Shown: in pieces, positions 45,818 to 58,300 of the stretch
Numbering within the stretch: position 1 is the stretch's first letter
How the letters are laid out: each line of letters opens with the position of its first letter
NCBI GenBank assembly: GCA_902806565.1
Contig: CADCXA010000031.1
Location: 558,001-622,000, forward strand
Source: Hypoxylon rubiginosum
Lineage: Eukaryota; Ascomycota; Sordariomycetes; Xylariales; Hypoxylaceae
DNA: 64,000 bases
Reading direction: 5' to 3'
The notes under the pieces: model-generated
What the model saw: only the letters and a program-made list of their open reading frames with translations
Database searches by the model: none
What the model was told of the DNA's origin: nothing
Position numbers and translations under genes: made by a program

Positions 45818-48800
45818 AAGCCAAGTTTTTTATAATATTCTTATATTGCCTTTAAAGCGATCTTGACTTTTTTAAGTGAATTTTCATTAACTGTTATTGA
45901 TAATATGAGGCATTGTTGGTTTAGGCCACGAGTCCGAAGCATACTACTTGCCTTTGGACTAGAATCTTTGCGCCTGTTCGTACTTCCGTCCTGCAGCCAG
46001 AACTTGGACTGCCAATTCCCGAGAAATCGACATCACTAATCAAGCCAAATGGGAACTCCTACGCTGATAGGGAGCAGAGTCTATTATTAGTTCTTAAGGG
46101 GAGGCTTTAGAATCCGACTCCCGACAGAACAGGATTCTATCTCTCCGATACTACGAAGATCCTTCGCGGCGGGATTGCCGTACCGAAATTCGGGATCTTT
46201 GAGATGACAAATGTCGGGTCGACACGAGACCTGGTGTCATAGAACGATAAGTCACAGTAGCTACTCATTACGGTCGGGGTATAATGCCTTAGCATAGGAA
46301 AGGATGCTAATCATCTTGCCTTGTCGAGCAGCACCTCCTTTCTCGGTAGAGTCGACTTACTATCTCCAATACTGCTCTAGTTTAACAGGATATGTCAGGA
46401 AAACTGTATCAACTAGGTACCTAGTGCGTTGCACATGTCAAAACAAACAATTCGGATTTATAATCAACCCCAATCCAGGTCGCAACCAGCAGTTTACCAG
46501 CTCATTGCCGCCTTGTACGCCCGCGGCACGGCTTCCAAGTGATTGGACCAGTCACCGAAGCGAACCTCCATTCCCTACCTGCCTACCCCTAGATAGATAG
46601 ATAGATGACAGGATCGCTGCGCATATAGCCGACAGACAATCCTGCCGCGCCGTCGGAGGAGCCACAGACCTGGGACCGACGACGCGTCCCGACAGTGACA
46701 GCGAAGGCGCGACAAGTATTCATCGGCGAGAACAGAAAAGGAGTATTAAGGCTTTTTTGCGAAAGCAAGATACTGCCCATTTGCGGCGCAGCCTATCCCT
46801 AGGCCGGCAGTCTCTTCGCGAAGGCGGTGAAGCCCTTTTCGGAGAATAGAGAATCCTTCCCCCCTTTTCCATCCATCCCCCTATATCTGCCTACGTTACA
46901 CGACCTACATACCGTATCCGTGCGCACGCGTACCTGTACATACGGGCTCGGTAAGTTATAACACATCTCGGTATGCGATTCTGCAGAGTACTCGGTTCCG
47001 CCAACGCGGTGTGCCTGGGAGGTAGATAGGTAAGCACTGTATCTGCCAGGGGCAGCAATCCGCACCGCGCGATGGATGATAGACCCCGGCCTACCCCGGT
47101 ATACAACGAGGTAGGTATAAGCCCTCGTGCGCCGATTCCTTTCTGGCGGATGGCTGGGCCCTATCTAGGATCGAAGAAAACAGCTAATAATAAAATAACC
47201 AATTGACATGTGTTTTCATCTCTCTATATAGCAATGATTAGCGATGAACTATGTTTCTCGTCCCGTTCCGACTCCGCTGCCGTCGAACGCGGACTCAGCC
47301 GAAGCGCTTCCTCCTCTTCATGTATTGTACCGGCGCAACTACAATTTCGGGTCGCACAATCCGCCGTCGGTAATGCGAGACCGATAAGATGCTGATAGAG
47401 TAGGAACTTTGTGTCTCGTCTCATCTACTGTAATCTGGTGTCACATGTAGGCATTAGACAGACTTGAGCTTATACCGTCGCGACTTTCTCTGGGTAACTC
47501 CTATAATAGCTTTCTTCCATCCCTATATAGCAGCGGTAAGCCGAATAGGTAGGTACTGCCTCCTACCCCCTATCTTATATGCACACATGTACAATGCGTG
47601 TATGTGATAAAGGCCTGCATGTTCGGTAGGTTCAACAGGCAAGTTCCCAGGTTTACCCCTTCATGCCCCAGCTTTTCGCGAAGAGCCGCCTGTGCCTCAT
47701 CCTCATCCTTATCATCCTTTTCATCTAATCCTATCCGCCCTACCTTAAGGCACGTGCGGTACCCAGACACTACCGACGCGAAGAAGAAAATGACAAAATA
47801 GAGTTTATTCCATCCCCGATCAGGTAAGAGAAAGATCCCTAAGATGAAGCTTCGTTTTCCCGCGACGAGCTCTCGTAACTCGAACGTGGGATCGAAAACT
47901 CGAGAGCCCGTACCTTAGTCGCGCGTCGACGTCATCGTCCCCATCGCCGTTAAAGCTTTGGATCGACGCCGCTAACTTTAAAATTTCGATAATCTTAAAA
48001 GTCAAAAGTTAAAAAAAGGGGAAAAACCGATGAGGCGAAAGAGTGGGTTTGGATTTGGCGAACCCCGGTTAAACTCAACAAAATGTCTAATTCTACTACT
48101 ATCGGGTCGTCGGCAGGCAAGATAGACGCCCTCTTATGCCGGCCAGCCCCGGCCCTCCCCCAGTTTGTTCGTACATATGGATTAATAATCCGTACTGAAG
48201 GAAGCAAGCGAGCGCCTTCGGAGAGAATAAAAAAAGGGGGGAGACCGAAACACACAAGACGGGGCGGCGGGCAGGCATGACATAGCCAAGAACCCAAGAC
48301 CAAGACGAGAAACCGTAAAATAACCTTACCTGAGATAAGGTAAATAAGGTAAATTCTTCGAACGCCCTTTTTCGTCGATAACCCCTGGGCTGCCTGGGGA
48401 GAAGGACCCTTGGCGAAATGCTACGTCCCAGGTAAAACCCATCCCTAACCCACATGTTTGGTTTTGAGTTCTGTCTCGATTGTGGGGCGCGAACGCGTAT
48501 GTAGGTATGTTACCATATTATGTAGTATGGGAGCGCTCGGGGTCGTGGAAGGCCAGATGGAACAAAGTGAAACGTCCAACTGTATTTTTCTCTCGTCATC
48601 TCTTCCTCTTGTTCGGAGTAAGGTAAAACTATTCGTTATAACGAACGTCGCGGGTAATCATACAACGCCCAGTTACTAGTATTACTAGTAGTACGAGCAT
48701 CGGCCCACGATTGCACCATAACATACCTAAATAGTAAGCGGCAAGACAGTAGTATCAATTTGCTTAGTATTATTTCCCGTCCCCTTTCTTCTACCAGTTC

Positions 48801-50038
48801 TTTTAATCGTCATCGTTGCCGTCGTTGCCGGCAAATGCGAGACCTAGCTGCGTACGTAATGTGTCTAATTTAGATGAGGTAGCCTACTAGGTACCTGGGC
48901 ACGTAAGTGAGGCGTAAACACCGAGTACGGAAGACAAGGGGGGCCGCCGCTAAACAAATGGTCTGCGCAGCCATAATCCACTGTGGAATGGGGAATCGGG
49001 ATGTCGAATACAGCATCGGGACACGTGCCGTACACGAAAAAGCCTGTGGGCCTTTATTTACCTAGGTAGCCTAGGGTGGAAGTCTCCGTAGGAAGAGACC
49101 TGTCGCTTCTTCGGATCTTGCCATGGCGGGCATGCATAATAGTATGGGATGATATAGCAGTAGCTTAGGTAACTTTGGCTCGTCAAGGGGTCTCGTTTTG
49201 GATTTGTCAAACCTTGCTTGGACTTCATGGGGAAAAAAAGGAAGAGCGGTCATGGATGCCGCAGGCAAGAATAAACGGGATGCGTTACAGGGGATAATCG
49301 TGTTTTGACCTGCAACCCGCATGGGTTCGAATATCCATCCATACGCCCATCACTAATCCTTGTAGGCGCCCCCGTAAATTTACTCCTTAGCCTCAACCGG
49401 TACCGCTCTCTTCTGAAAGCCCCCCCGGTTCTTCATACGATCGACACTAAACCTCATGAGACGTGGACATCGAAGGACTATTTTGGGAGAAAGTAAGCAA
49501 TGCATTGCAGCTCCTATTCCGAGGTTATCATAAACTATCTGGCTAGAACCCTCTCCATAGGTGTCATATTGCCCCATTAACACCTTGGATCTTGGAGCCC
49601 CCGCGTTGTCTGGAGCGCCTTCCCGTAGGGGCACCCGGTCTAGTTATACGATAGTAAGGTAGGTAGGTGAGTAGGTACCGATAGGTACTTGGCAGGTAGG
49701 AGGTAGGTAAGAGGTAGGTAGGTTAGGTAGATAGGTAGAAAGGACCAGTGTTATTATTATTGGAGGGTTTTGATAAAACTCCTCCCCTTTCGTGACCGTT
49801 GTGAGAAGCAACCTTGACTCCAATTTGTTGAAGTTGCGTAATAATAGTAGGAATGAAATTCGTACCTAGGAAAACATTGCTGGGAAGACGCTCGAAGGGG
49901 AAACAAGGAAAGGGAGGGAAGGAGGGGAAGAAAAATGAACAAAGCCACCGCCGGGTTATCATGCAAGTTTTTTTTTAAGCGCCCAAGTAAATGCAATAAC
50001 CGACCCTGAATCCCTCCTCATTTGTGACACCGAGGTTT
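45818..50038. other. Gene-poor region between the retroelement and the WOPR gene
   Basis: 4.2 kb with normal composition returning within about 60 bases of the LTR. I see no gene. Frames of 60-118 codons (46304-46600, 46799-47065, 47995-48303) overlap on both strands and lack domains. It holds a short (GATA)n run at about 46591-46606, an exact TACCTAGGTA at 49059-49068, and a (GGTA)n-like tract at about 49655-49740. A TTCGAA-containing hairpin near 49318 looks like a tRNA T arm but has no tRNA around it. The last 100 bases are the 3' flank of the WOPR gene. Confidence 0.4.
49655..49740. repeat. Degenerate GGTA/TAGG repeat tract
   Basis: About 85 bases dominated by the tetramer GGTA with point interruptions (GGTAGGTAGGT, GTAGGTACC). 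The same tetramer builds the TACCTAGGTA palindromes found elsewhere in the window. Confidence 0.7.
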
Positions 50039-51415
50039 TTAAATGCAGAATTTGCGATCCAGAGACCTGATTGCCCTAGTATCCTCCCCCCTGAACATGT
50101 CTGCCGCACCCGGCGCGCCAGACGCTCCTGCTGGGAGTGCTCTCGGAGAGCTACCAGCGCTATTGTTGCTCCCCGGGTTGGCGCTGTTTGGTTCCGAGCT
50201 GCTCGGGGTCCGGTTAAGTAATGCTAATAAGCTTCCTTTATTCGCATTACCGTTTGCAGTGTCAGGTCCAGCTCCAGCTCCATCCGTTCTCGGCGGCGAC
50301 ACCGAGTGATGTCTTGGAGGTGTCAACCCTCGAGACGTCGATGATATGGCCGGGAGAGGTCCCTGCGGGTTGCGTGCGCTCGTCGCTGCTAGACGCGGAT
50401 CAATGACCGTTTGTACGGCTTGGGCGACTTGAGCGACCTGCGCAGCCTGAGCACTTGGAAGGTGGAGCTGCTGCTGCTGTGACTGCGGCGACAAGCTCGG
50501 AGCCCGATTATGAGGTAGGTAAACTCTGGGCATTCCTGGCGGCGGAGGCGGTCTATCGTTCTCGTAGTGACTCGTAGGGTACATAGGACCTTGAGCGCTC
50601 GGTGTCGACGTTGGGGGTAGAGGTAGCTGTGGTGGCCTTTGGACGGGCTGCTGCTGTTGCGGTTGTGGTTGTGATTGTACCCGCGGTGGTAGCTGCATTT
50701 CTGGCGTGTGTCTCCCGGGTTTCCAGGGAGGGGTATGGTTGGGCGAAGGTGGCCACGTACCCTGCCATGCTGGCGATCCCCATTGGTTCCCGTAGTTGTA
50801 GTTCGACTGGTCTATTGCTCCATTCCGATTGGGATATGGCGCCATAGGTGCCCTCGTTAACGCAGGTGGGTTGGTATCGTGTAGACTAGACTCGGGATAC
50901 ATGCCCTTCACCGGTACAATATGTCGAAGCTGGGGGTCGGTGCTCGGCTGAAGCATATCAGGACCGCCACCGTGCGGCCTGGAGTAGTACGAGATCAAGT
51001 GTAGATGCTGGCCTGTCGACGTTGCAATACTGAAGGATTGCTTCATAAGACCGTCAGCCTTGTATCTGTAACCCTCAGGTTCACCGTCTGGGTCTTCGTC
51101 ACTGAATCGATTGCTATCCGGCGTCCTCCCGTTACTTCGTCGAGCGGCACCGAACGTAGTCCCTCGTTTGCCTTCCATTTCCCTATATGTCAGAAAGCTC
51201 CCCGACACCCTGCTTGCACTCCAAGACTTTCCGTCGGTCCATCTTCGCATGCCGGCCTCCCTCTCATCCCATACGAAAACCGAGCCGGATCGGATAGATT
51301 GTCGCTCCTTCTCTGATAGACGCCTCTGGACTCGGGGTAACAGACCCAGCCTGCAGGCTTCGAATAGCTTGATAGCATCCTGAGGCGTCCGTACGTAGCC
51401 GAAGTACGTCTCCAT
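50039..51415 (-). CDS. pac2: WOPR-domain transcription regulator, Gti1/Pac2 family (Pac2 type)
   Basis: An intronless gene of 458 residues. The N-terminus is a complete WOPR DNA-binding domain in its usual two halves. The first is at residues 1-83 (METYFGYVRTPQDAIKLFEA, RRLSEKERQSI, SGSVFVWDE, RRWTDGKSWSASR, FLTYREMEGKRG). The second is at about 117-146 (YKADGLMKQSFSIATSTGQH, LHLISYYS). A linker of about 33 residues separates them. The remaining 310 residues are Pro/Gln/Ser-rich and disordered, with short poly-Gln (PQQQQ) and an AQVAQ repeat, as expected of an activation region. Family members such as Wor1, Ryp1 and Sge1 are master regulators of morphology, conidiation and virulence-related genes. 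Assignment to the Pac2 rather than the Gti1/Wor1 branch rests on the short linker and the KADGLMKQSFSI form, from memory. The first codon starts the domain itself, which fixes the start. The gene stands alone in a gene-poor region. Confidence 0.92.
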   Translation of the reverse strand: METYFGYVRTPQDAIKLFEACRLGLLPRVQRRLSEKERQSIRSGSVFVWDEREAGMRRWTDGKSWSASRVSGSFLTYREMEGKRGTTFGAARRSNGRTPDSNRFSDEDPDGEPEGYRYKADGLMKQSFSIATSTGQHLHLISYYSRPHGGGPDMLQPSTDPQLRHIVPVKGMYPESSLHDTNPPALTRAPMAPYPNRNGAIDQSNYNYGNQWGSPAWQGTWPPSPNHTPPWKPGRHTPEMQLPPRVQSQPQPQQQQPVQRPPQLPLPPTSTPSAQGPMYPTSHYENDRPPPPPGMPRVYLPHNRAPSLSPQSQQQQLHLPSAQAAQVAQVAQAVQTVIDPRLAATSARNPQGPLPAISSTSRGLTPPRHHSVSPPRTDGAGAGPDTANGNANKGSLLALLNRTPSSSEPNSANPGSNNSAGSSPRALPAGASGAPGAADMFRGEDTRAIRSLDRKFCI

Positions 51416-51895
51416 CTTCCCACCGCCCTGACCCTGGGAAAGGAAAAAATAAAAATAGGTGTTGGTGAATAAAGTCGGGTTCGGTTAAGTTCAGAATTAA
51501 TCCGTGAAAATGGCGAGGAACTAGAAGCAATGTTTAGATGGTGTCTGGGCAAGGTTTATCAGGTATTGCAAATCCCACCCTTCCTCCACAAATGCGGCTT
51601 TAATGGTGGGTCATTCAAATGGGCAATACGACTCCTCTATAGCTGAAAGGAGTTGAGGATGCGTAATGGGTGTTGCGTGTCTTGGCGTTTCTGAATTGCG
51701 GGCAACTCGAGTCGATAGTCGAGGCCCTAAAATCTCACGGGTCTGGACGACGATACGGGACTAGAACCCGATGTGTCTAGGCTCGTGGATCCCTTGTTTA
51801 CTTGCTACTTGCTAGGTTCCGACGTTAGCTAGCTCTTTCAATCCAAACGACCGAGGTAAAGGATTGGCTGATTCAACACAACGAAAAAGAGGTAT
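51416..51895. promoter_or_regulatory. Immediate upstream region or 5' leader of the WOPR gene
   Basis: 480 bases upstream of the regulator's ATG. The sequence is of ordinary composition with no TATA box close to the start. C/T-rich sequence on the coding strand is found only much further upstream (about 53630-53680), so this stretch may belong to a long 5' untranslated leader. Confidence 0.3.
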
Positions 51896-52417
51896 TCATG
51901 CTAGTATAGATAGTGCGAGTATAAGTGCAAGTGTAAATACAAGTGTAAGCGTAAGTGCATTATGTACGCGGAGCGGGATAGGGTGACGTTGCTCAAGAGC
52001 CGTGCGCTGGTATGGTACGCCTGATATTTGGAACAGAACCGTCACTTGGCAAATGCAATCCGACATGAAAGCTGGACGCTCCTCCAGAGACTGGCGGACC
52101 ATCGATCGGATATTATGAAGGTCATAATATCCATCCTTGTAAACCCAAGAGTATGGAGTTGAGCATAGAGGCGAGACTAAACAGTCGCTTGCCTTGTCCG
52201 TCTCTGCCAAAGTAGACGTTTCGTCTACATCTTGGAATGACACTTGTGCACAGACCAAGACCGCTTCATGGGACCAGAAGATGACTTTCGTTGCAGCACC
52301 GGGGATAGAATCGAGCAGGGAGATTTGAAAATCATAGCGGCGGCGGGTATGTGTTGCAGTACCGGGGTTGTGGTTGAGGTTGTGGCTGTGGTTGAGATAT
52401 AATAAAATAATGAACAA
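51896..52417 (-). CDS. Doubtful reading frame, unknown product
   Basis: A minus-strand frame whose middle looks protein-like (YDFQISLLDSIPGAATKVIF, then LCSTPYSWVYKDGYYDLHNI), with aromatic residues and no low complexity for about 120 codons. The C-terminal end (LTLVFTLALILALSILA) is translated from a GTGTAAGTGCAAG-type repeat at about 51910-51960 and is probably not genuine. A second frame at 52778-52518 (TCRILHTTSREVASETFEIL) could be an upstream exon, but I cannot find a convincing splice join. It could be a small gene, a decayed gene, or chance within the WOPR leader. Confidence 0.25.
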   Translation of the reverse strand: MFIILLYLNHSHNLNHNPGTATHTRRRYDFQISLLDSIPGAATKVIFWSHEAVLVCAQVSFQDVDETSTLAETDKASDCLVSPLCSTPYSWVYKDGYYDLHNIRSMVRQSLEERPAFMSDCICQVTVLFQISGVPYQRTALEQRHPIPLRVHNALTLTLVFTLALILALSILA

Positions 52418-52799
52418 TAACTATACCTGTGTATGCGAGGAGGGGCCCTAATTGGCATTTGATAAAAGACAAAGATCTGAACGACTTGATCCAGCTGGCA
52501 ATGTTGTCCGGGGGGGATCAAGACGTATATAAGGGCGAGATGGTGAATGGCGATGAGAGCGTCAGATATTGAATAATTCCGGTGGCGGTCTCACTCAAGG
52601 TTTTCCGATAGTGTTGCCTTACGTCGAAGCGTCCAACCAGGATCTCAAAAGTTTCCGATGCGACTTCTCGGGACGTGGTATGTAAGATGCGGCATGTAGC
52701 TAGACGTCGTGGACATATAGTGGCAGGCGTATGTGTTGCGGTATTGTCTAAGTGGACAGGTTGGGCAAGCTTAGTCAATTAGCTAGAGTATGCGCGGGT

Positions 52800-55700
52800 G
52801 AAGGGGTGAATCAAGAGGTGAATGGTGAGTGGTGAGTGGATGAGATAGAATGGGTAGATGATAATAAAGTCGTCGAAGGTTTGAGATGGGACTTAAAACT
52901 GCCGGAGGCTGCTGGAAGATTGCTGGAGGCTCTGGTGACAGGTCTGTTGACAGCAGTAAAGTTTAAAGGTTCTAAAATGCAGGTGTAGGCTGGCAAAAGC
53001 TGGAGTGGGTTTGTAGATTGTAAATAAGGTTTTCGTTTCTTGTTGAGGAGCCGATCCGAAGATGCAAGCACGTAAGTACGTACCTACCTCTTGGGCAAGA
53101 TATGTACCTTATGCTAGGTACCCTGAGGGAAGCAAGTGGGCACCGTGACACTAAAGCGAAAGCGAAAGTGAAAGTGAAAGGGATATTTGCCAGGTGTTAG
53201 GGACTAGGTGCTAGGTGCAAGGTGCTAAAATGCTCTAAGTGTGATAAGAAATATGCTAAAAAAGTACCTAGGGCGCTAGGACATAAGAAGGCTTGAGCTG
53301 CAACTTACTTTTACGGACTCATGCTAGACAATCTGCCTTAGATAGACGAGCAAGACATGCAAATTGCTAGAAAACAAGTTGCAGATTATTAGGCTGACGT
53401 GACTGATATCATAGGATTCATCCGGGATTCTCGAGTCAGCGCTTAGTTCCAACTAGGCAAATATACCGTTGCGCTTAGTGAAGACTCAAGCGGAGCTGAG
53501 CAAAAACAATGAGCCTAGTTCGAACACGTGTAGTAATTGGTATTGGTCCTGTTGGTCCTAGTCGAAAGTAGTGAGAACTGAAGCCGTCTCCGTCTCGTAA
53601 ACTCTTTATGCCGTTGGTAAAACGAAAGGAAGATGGGAGAAGAGGAGAAGAAAAAAAAGAGGGTTCAAGGAGATGAAGTTCAAATTCACTTTTTTTTTCT
53701 CCGTCGTTGGTGCGGTGGCTTCGAGAAAGCCGACTAATAGGTGTGCATGTGTGTGTGGTTTTTTTTTTTTTTTTTTTGCTTGCTCACTCTTGGGTAGGGT
53801 AGGGTTGCTTTTCTCTCTCTTCGTTTTTTTCTTTTCCTTTCTCCTTAGACCTTAGACGATGAACCGTGGAACTTGGCCCCCCTCCTGCTTTTTCTTAATT
53901 ATCGTCTTGCTTCCCACACTTACGCACTCCAAATTTTCGTCAAGATGCCGAGAAGTCGCGCTGCAAGGTGGATGGGGATTTACTGGTAATGCCGATCTAG
54001 TATTATCCCACGCTTGCGGCTGCAGGTAGATATTCAGCCTTCGGGTTTGGATTGATGGTCGACCGGTAGTGGCGAGATATGAAACAAGGACGGATTGCCG
54101 CGGACCCTTTTCCTACAGGTCGACTGGGCAATTAATCAATATCGGGTAGAAGTTTGGAAGTAGTAGTGAATAGAGTGGAGGGAGAGTCGATAGAGAAGAC
54201 ATAGGCAAATAGATTATGACGGGATGATGGAATTTTGAGGCAAGCAAGGGAAAAGTGCGGGAAGCAAAAAAGAAAAGAAAAAAAAACGGATATTGAGATA
54301 ATGATATGTAAGAAAATATAATTAAGCTTCCCAATCAATTCAAGCTTATTTTACCTTATTTTCTTTCCTAGTAGTCCCCTCTACTACGTATGTACATCTT
54401 AAATTTTTTAATTTTTTGCTATTATTTCTATTATTTCTTACTTCTTTTAGGGAGGGTACCGTTGCACGCAGTCCAGTCCAAGAGCATCTTCTAGCGGCTC
54501 AGGTCGCTTCGTACCCACTTTACAGGGTGTTGCTAGCGCCCGTTGCCAAGAACTCCCAAGGCTCCAGTAGCCGGTACCAAGGGTACCAAGGGTACCAAGG
54601 ACAAGCCTGTATTAAGTACATCCATCGCCAGCCAACCCACTAAGCATTTCAGGGAATAGGTACCGGACACTACGCAGGATATTACTACGTACATCTCGTT
54701 TGTGGCCTAGGCCTGGTGGCATGTCCTTACCGTAAATAAAATTGTAAAATGTACTATGTACGGGCATTCAATACGTATTGGGTAAATGGTAATAGTATGG
54801 TAATATCCTACATACATATATGCATACCCCCATCTCATCTTCTCTTTGTCATCCACCTCGAGGCGTTGGCGGCGTTGGTAACATCCCTAGCCAACATGAA
54901 CCGAGGTATTGTTGGTGCTGCAGGAGAGAGGTAAAACCGAAATTAGAACGGAGAAGCATTGAAGAAACTCGGGACCTGGGAATAAAGAGACCCTTATCAA
55001 AAAGCTGAATAAACTGGCCTTGAGAACCTGGGAACATACGTATACGTATATGCTTGAACAATCAATCCCTCACCGAATTGACATGCACAGGAATCCTTTT
55101 CCGGAATCTAGGTCAACGTTCTATCATAGTATCATAACCTAGCTAGGCCACCCAGCTCACCGTCAGGCATTCTCATTCCTCCTTACGGGGTGCAAAATGC
55201 CACATGGGGAAATGCGATCTTCGCTTGCTTATTCGCTTACACATCTCACTACATATAGACCTAGTCACCCAGTCAAGGTTCCCGGTGTTAACATAACGGT
55301 CTTAATCGGCACGACCAACTAGCCACAAAATTGACAATCAACCATTTTTAGATTTGAGGCGAAGACGATGGGAATGGCGTCCAACAGACGGGTATAAGAA
55401 CGAAATTGCGCGGTGCCGAGAGGAGGCAACACAACTAACCGTAAGTCCTGGGGACCCTTCCCCATTCCTCCTGCACGGGATGAGCTCTCTCTTCCATGCT
55501 CCCATGGGACAACAACCTCTACATAGTAGAGCATAGAGCATTTTCTACCCCAGTTCCCGAAACTAGAAAGCGTTCTACGAAGAGTGCCTTCGATGGCCTA
55601 TTTTGATAACGACGCGACCCACAGACCATCCAGAAGACCAGGTTATCGTTACCGGATACTAAATCGGTCTAGACTTCCCCGGTGGCTAGGACGGGGCACA

Positions 55701-58300
55701 GCACGTGCGGACAGGGAAGAAGACCAGCACTTGACACTATCGACATCCATCTCGCTAAACGTAAATCTATTATGAGCCACTTAAGCCGTGCCGGTGCCGT
55801 GAGCAATCTTTTCTCTCAAAGTCAGCTGGCTTATGTCTGAAGCACCAACGAGATAGCCTCGGCGGCTTCTACTGGCCAGTTCAAAACAGAGCGCGTCTCG
55901 ATTGTCGAGCTGCGGGCCCAACCGCCGTCGAAGAGAAGCCGCCTCGTCCGCCCCGAGAAAGGATCACAATAAAGCCTTCGTGCTGCCGCAGTTTAATCAC
56001 ATCCTCTGTCCTACTGTTTGAATCCCCTTTTGGGTTTCTGTGCGCCTTGGCATTGTCATTCTCGGACAGGTCCCTACCGTTTTGGGGGGGTTCCTTGCCC
56101 TTTTCGGTTCTGGCTAAGATGAGCACGACATGTTGTATGACTTCAGTGAAGCTTTTTTGCTGAGATACGTCTCATCTGTCTCATCTGTCATCTCCGAGTA
56201 ACATTACCTCGAGGATGACGGTTACACGGCCAAAGTCCGTCATGGGACTCGGACTCACATCGTTGCAGAGCGGCCAGTTCGATATGGGAGGATTGCCATC
56301 CTCGACTGTGTGAAGCGACTTATACGATTCACGCCACCTGTCCATACAAACCAAGTTTCCAGATGATGCGGGTAGATACCAAGCATATGACATACAACTT
56401 GGAGGGTAGTCGGTAAGGTTATCTCCAGGATAGCAAGGTTTTGAGACTACCGCAAGCTTCTGATGGCTAAATTTACTGCGAGCGTGATGTCTGCTATGCA
56501 ACAAGTGGGGAGATAAGTCTGATACCATCTGATATCGTTCTAGACATTGCAAAAGCGGTCTATCGGGTTTTATGCAGGGACATAGTAGTATCGCATATTA
56601 AGTCCTGACTGAGAGCCTTCGGTGTGCAGAAGACCGGTCCACATTATGGTGCTTGTACTTACATGTAGGTATGCTTACAGTTCCTCGACAAGTCAAATTG
56701 AGACTTTATCAACCGTACCGAGAAATTCTAGGCAATCCGTTTTCTGTAAATCGATTGCGATCACGGTCGTGTCTGACTTCCTTCAATATGAGCGGTATTC
56801 ATTCTAGTGCCGGCGGCAAAAACGTGGGTTTCGGCCGATCATTCGCACACGGCACAGTAACGTGTTCCGCTATTGGCAACTCCGCTACTCATTCACCCGT
56901 TAAAAAGGGGCCGACATGAGGCCATATGAACCCCGAAGATCATCGCTCCCCTTTTTACCTGTTTCATTGCAATCAGTAAGAAAGGAATCTGCCGGCATAC
57001 GGCTCTTGGTTGAAATCACTCCGGGATTTGGAGAAGCTGGAGAGCGAAGATCCCAGGTCTCCCCTTTTTTTTATTTTGAAAGGTGTTCAAAGCATACGGA
57101 AAATTCGTCGGCACCATTGGACAAAAGTCACAAAGCTAGTAAGGTGGAAATCGTACGCCCTCATTCGGTAACCCGCTAGAATCAGCCATGGAAAAGAGAG
57201 AATCTGGACCACGGTATTCGCTTAGCTGGATGAATCAATCCTTCGAGGCCGCATCCGGCACGCAGCACATGACACCAAGGCACGCATGGGCATGAGTAAT
57301 TCCGTCGTCTGTGACTAATAATACTAACCGTATTAGCCCTAAGAATATACGAACGCACGATACAGAGATCGAATACATATATAGGCGCCAGGATCTGCGA
57401 AAGGATTCAAGCTTGTTTACCGTCCACCTTTGGGCGGTTGGGGTGCATATGTATGCTTCTCATACTCCCATACATCCATCACTCCCACACGCCACATGCC
57501 ACATTCCTGCACATATACACTCATAAGGGAACTGATGCGATGTGATGCGACCGTCGGCGAGTCGGACCTATCGTGAGCCGCGAGTATGATTTGTATGACA
57601 TGATACCTACCTCTTAATGTACCTGGGTAAGCTTAAGTGGCTGCCCACGGCTCATGGCACATGAAGCAAACAAGGTGTTGCATCTGAAAAGTTACGTGTT
57701 CTTGTTTCAAGTAAACTTTGAGATTACATTCATGATTGATATCTTTAAAATTGATGTAACAGAAAGAGAAAAAAGAAAAAGGGCGAAGAGACGCCGAGAC
57801 CGACTGTCCCGCTGTCTTCATCGAAATAAATATCTACTTGAGGGTATTGATAGTCTTTCAGACAACTTCGTCTAAACCCGCATGCTGTTGATATAATCCG
57901 ATGATACTCGCGTATATACAATCTACAATCTCTTACGGACATGTGTCAGTTACGCTGGCAATATACGACAGATACTTCAAGAGGTACGGATACATAATAA
58001 GGGCTGTAAGGTACCAATAACCACCAACAAACAACTAACAGCAACCCCACTAACCTATAATGGTAATATATAAAAGGCTAAAGGAATTGGCCCTAACGCT
58101 TTGGCTGGGGGTGATGGTTCGGCCACGCGCTTGGCAGCTTGGCGACCACGAGGGATCTTGCCCCGGACCCTCTTTGCCAAAGGCCTGGTCCGTTCATTTT
58201 AAGCATGAATTTAAGCGTTGCTGACGATGGCTGACAGCGCTGACGAGCGTCACCCCAAGCCTTGCTAAAGCCTGCTAGCTTCCCTTCTCTCCCTTGTCTC
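52800..58300. other. Gene desert, first part
   Basis: 5.5 kb with no supported gene. Features seen: a GCGAAA/GTGAAA repeat at about 53157-53180; an A/G-rich tract at 53630-53670 (C/T-rich on the minus strand); a T run at 53760-53777; GGTACCAAG repeated three times at about 54574-54602; and A/T-rich sequence at 54300-54430. A 123-codon minus frame at 56181-56552 has plausible composition (SCMSYAWYLPASSGNLVCMD) but no known family. All other frames are short and overlap. Confidence 0.4.

Noticed and set aside
38030..45830. A/T block as a mitochondrial DNA insertion or centromere core
   Set aside because: LTRs, target duplication, polypurine tract and Gypsy pol order are all present, and the differences between LTRs are transitions as expected from RIP.
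49305..49335. tRNA T arm (GGGTTCGAA) near 49318
   Set aside because: The stem is imperfect and no acceptor, D or anticodon arm lies at the required distance.
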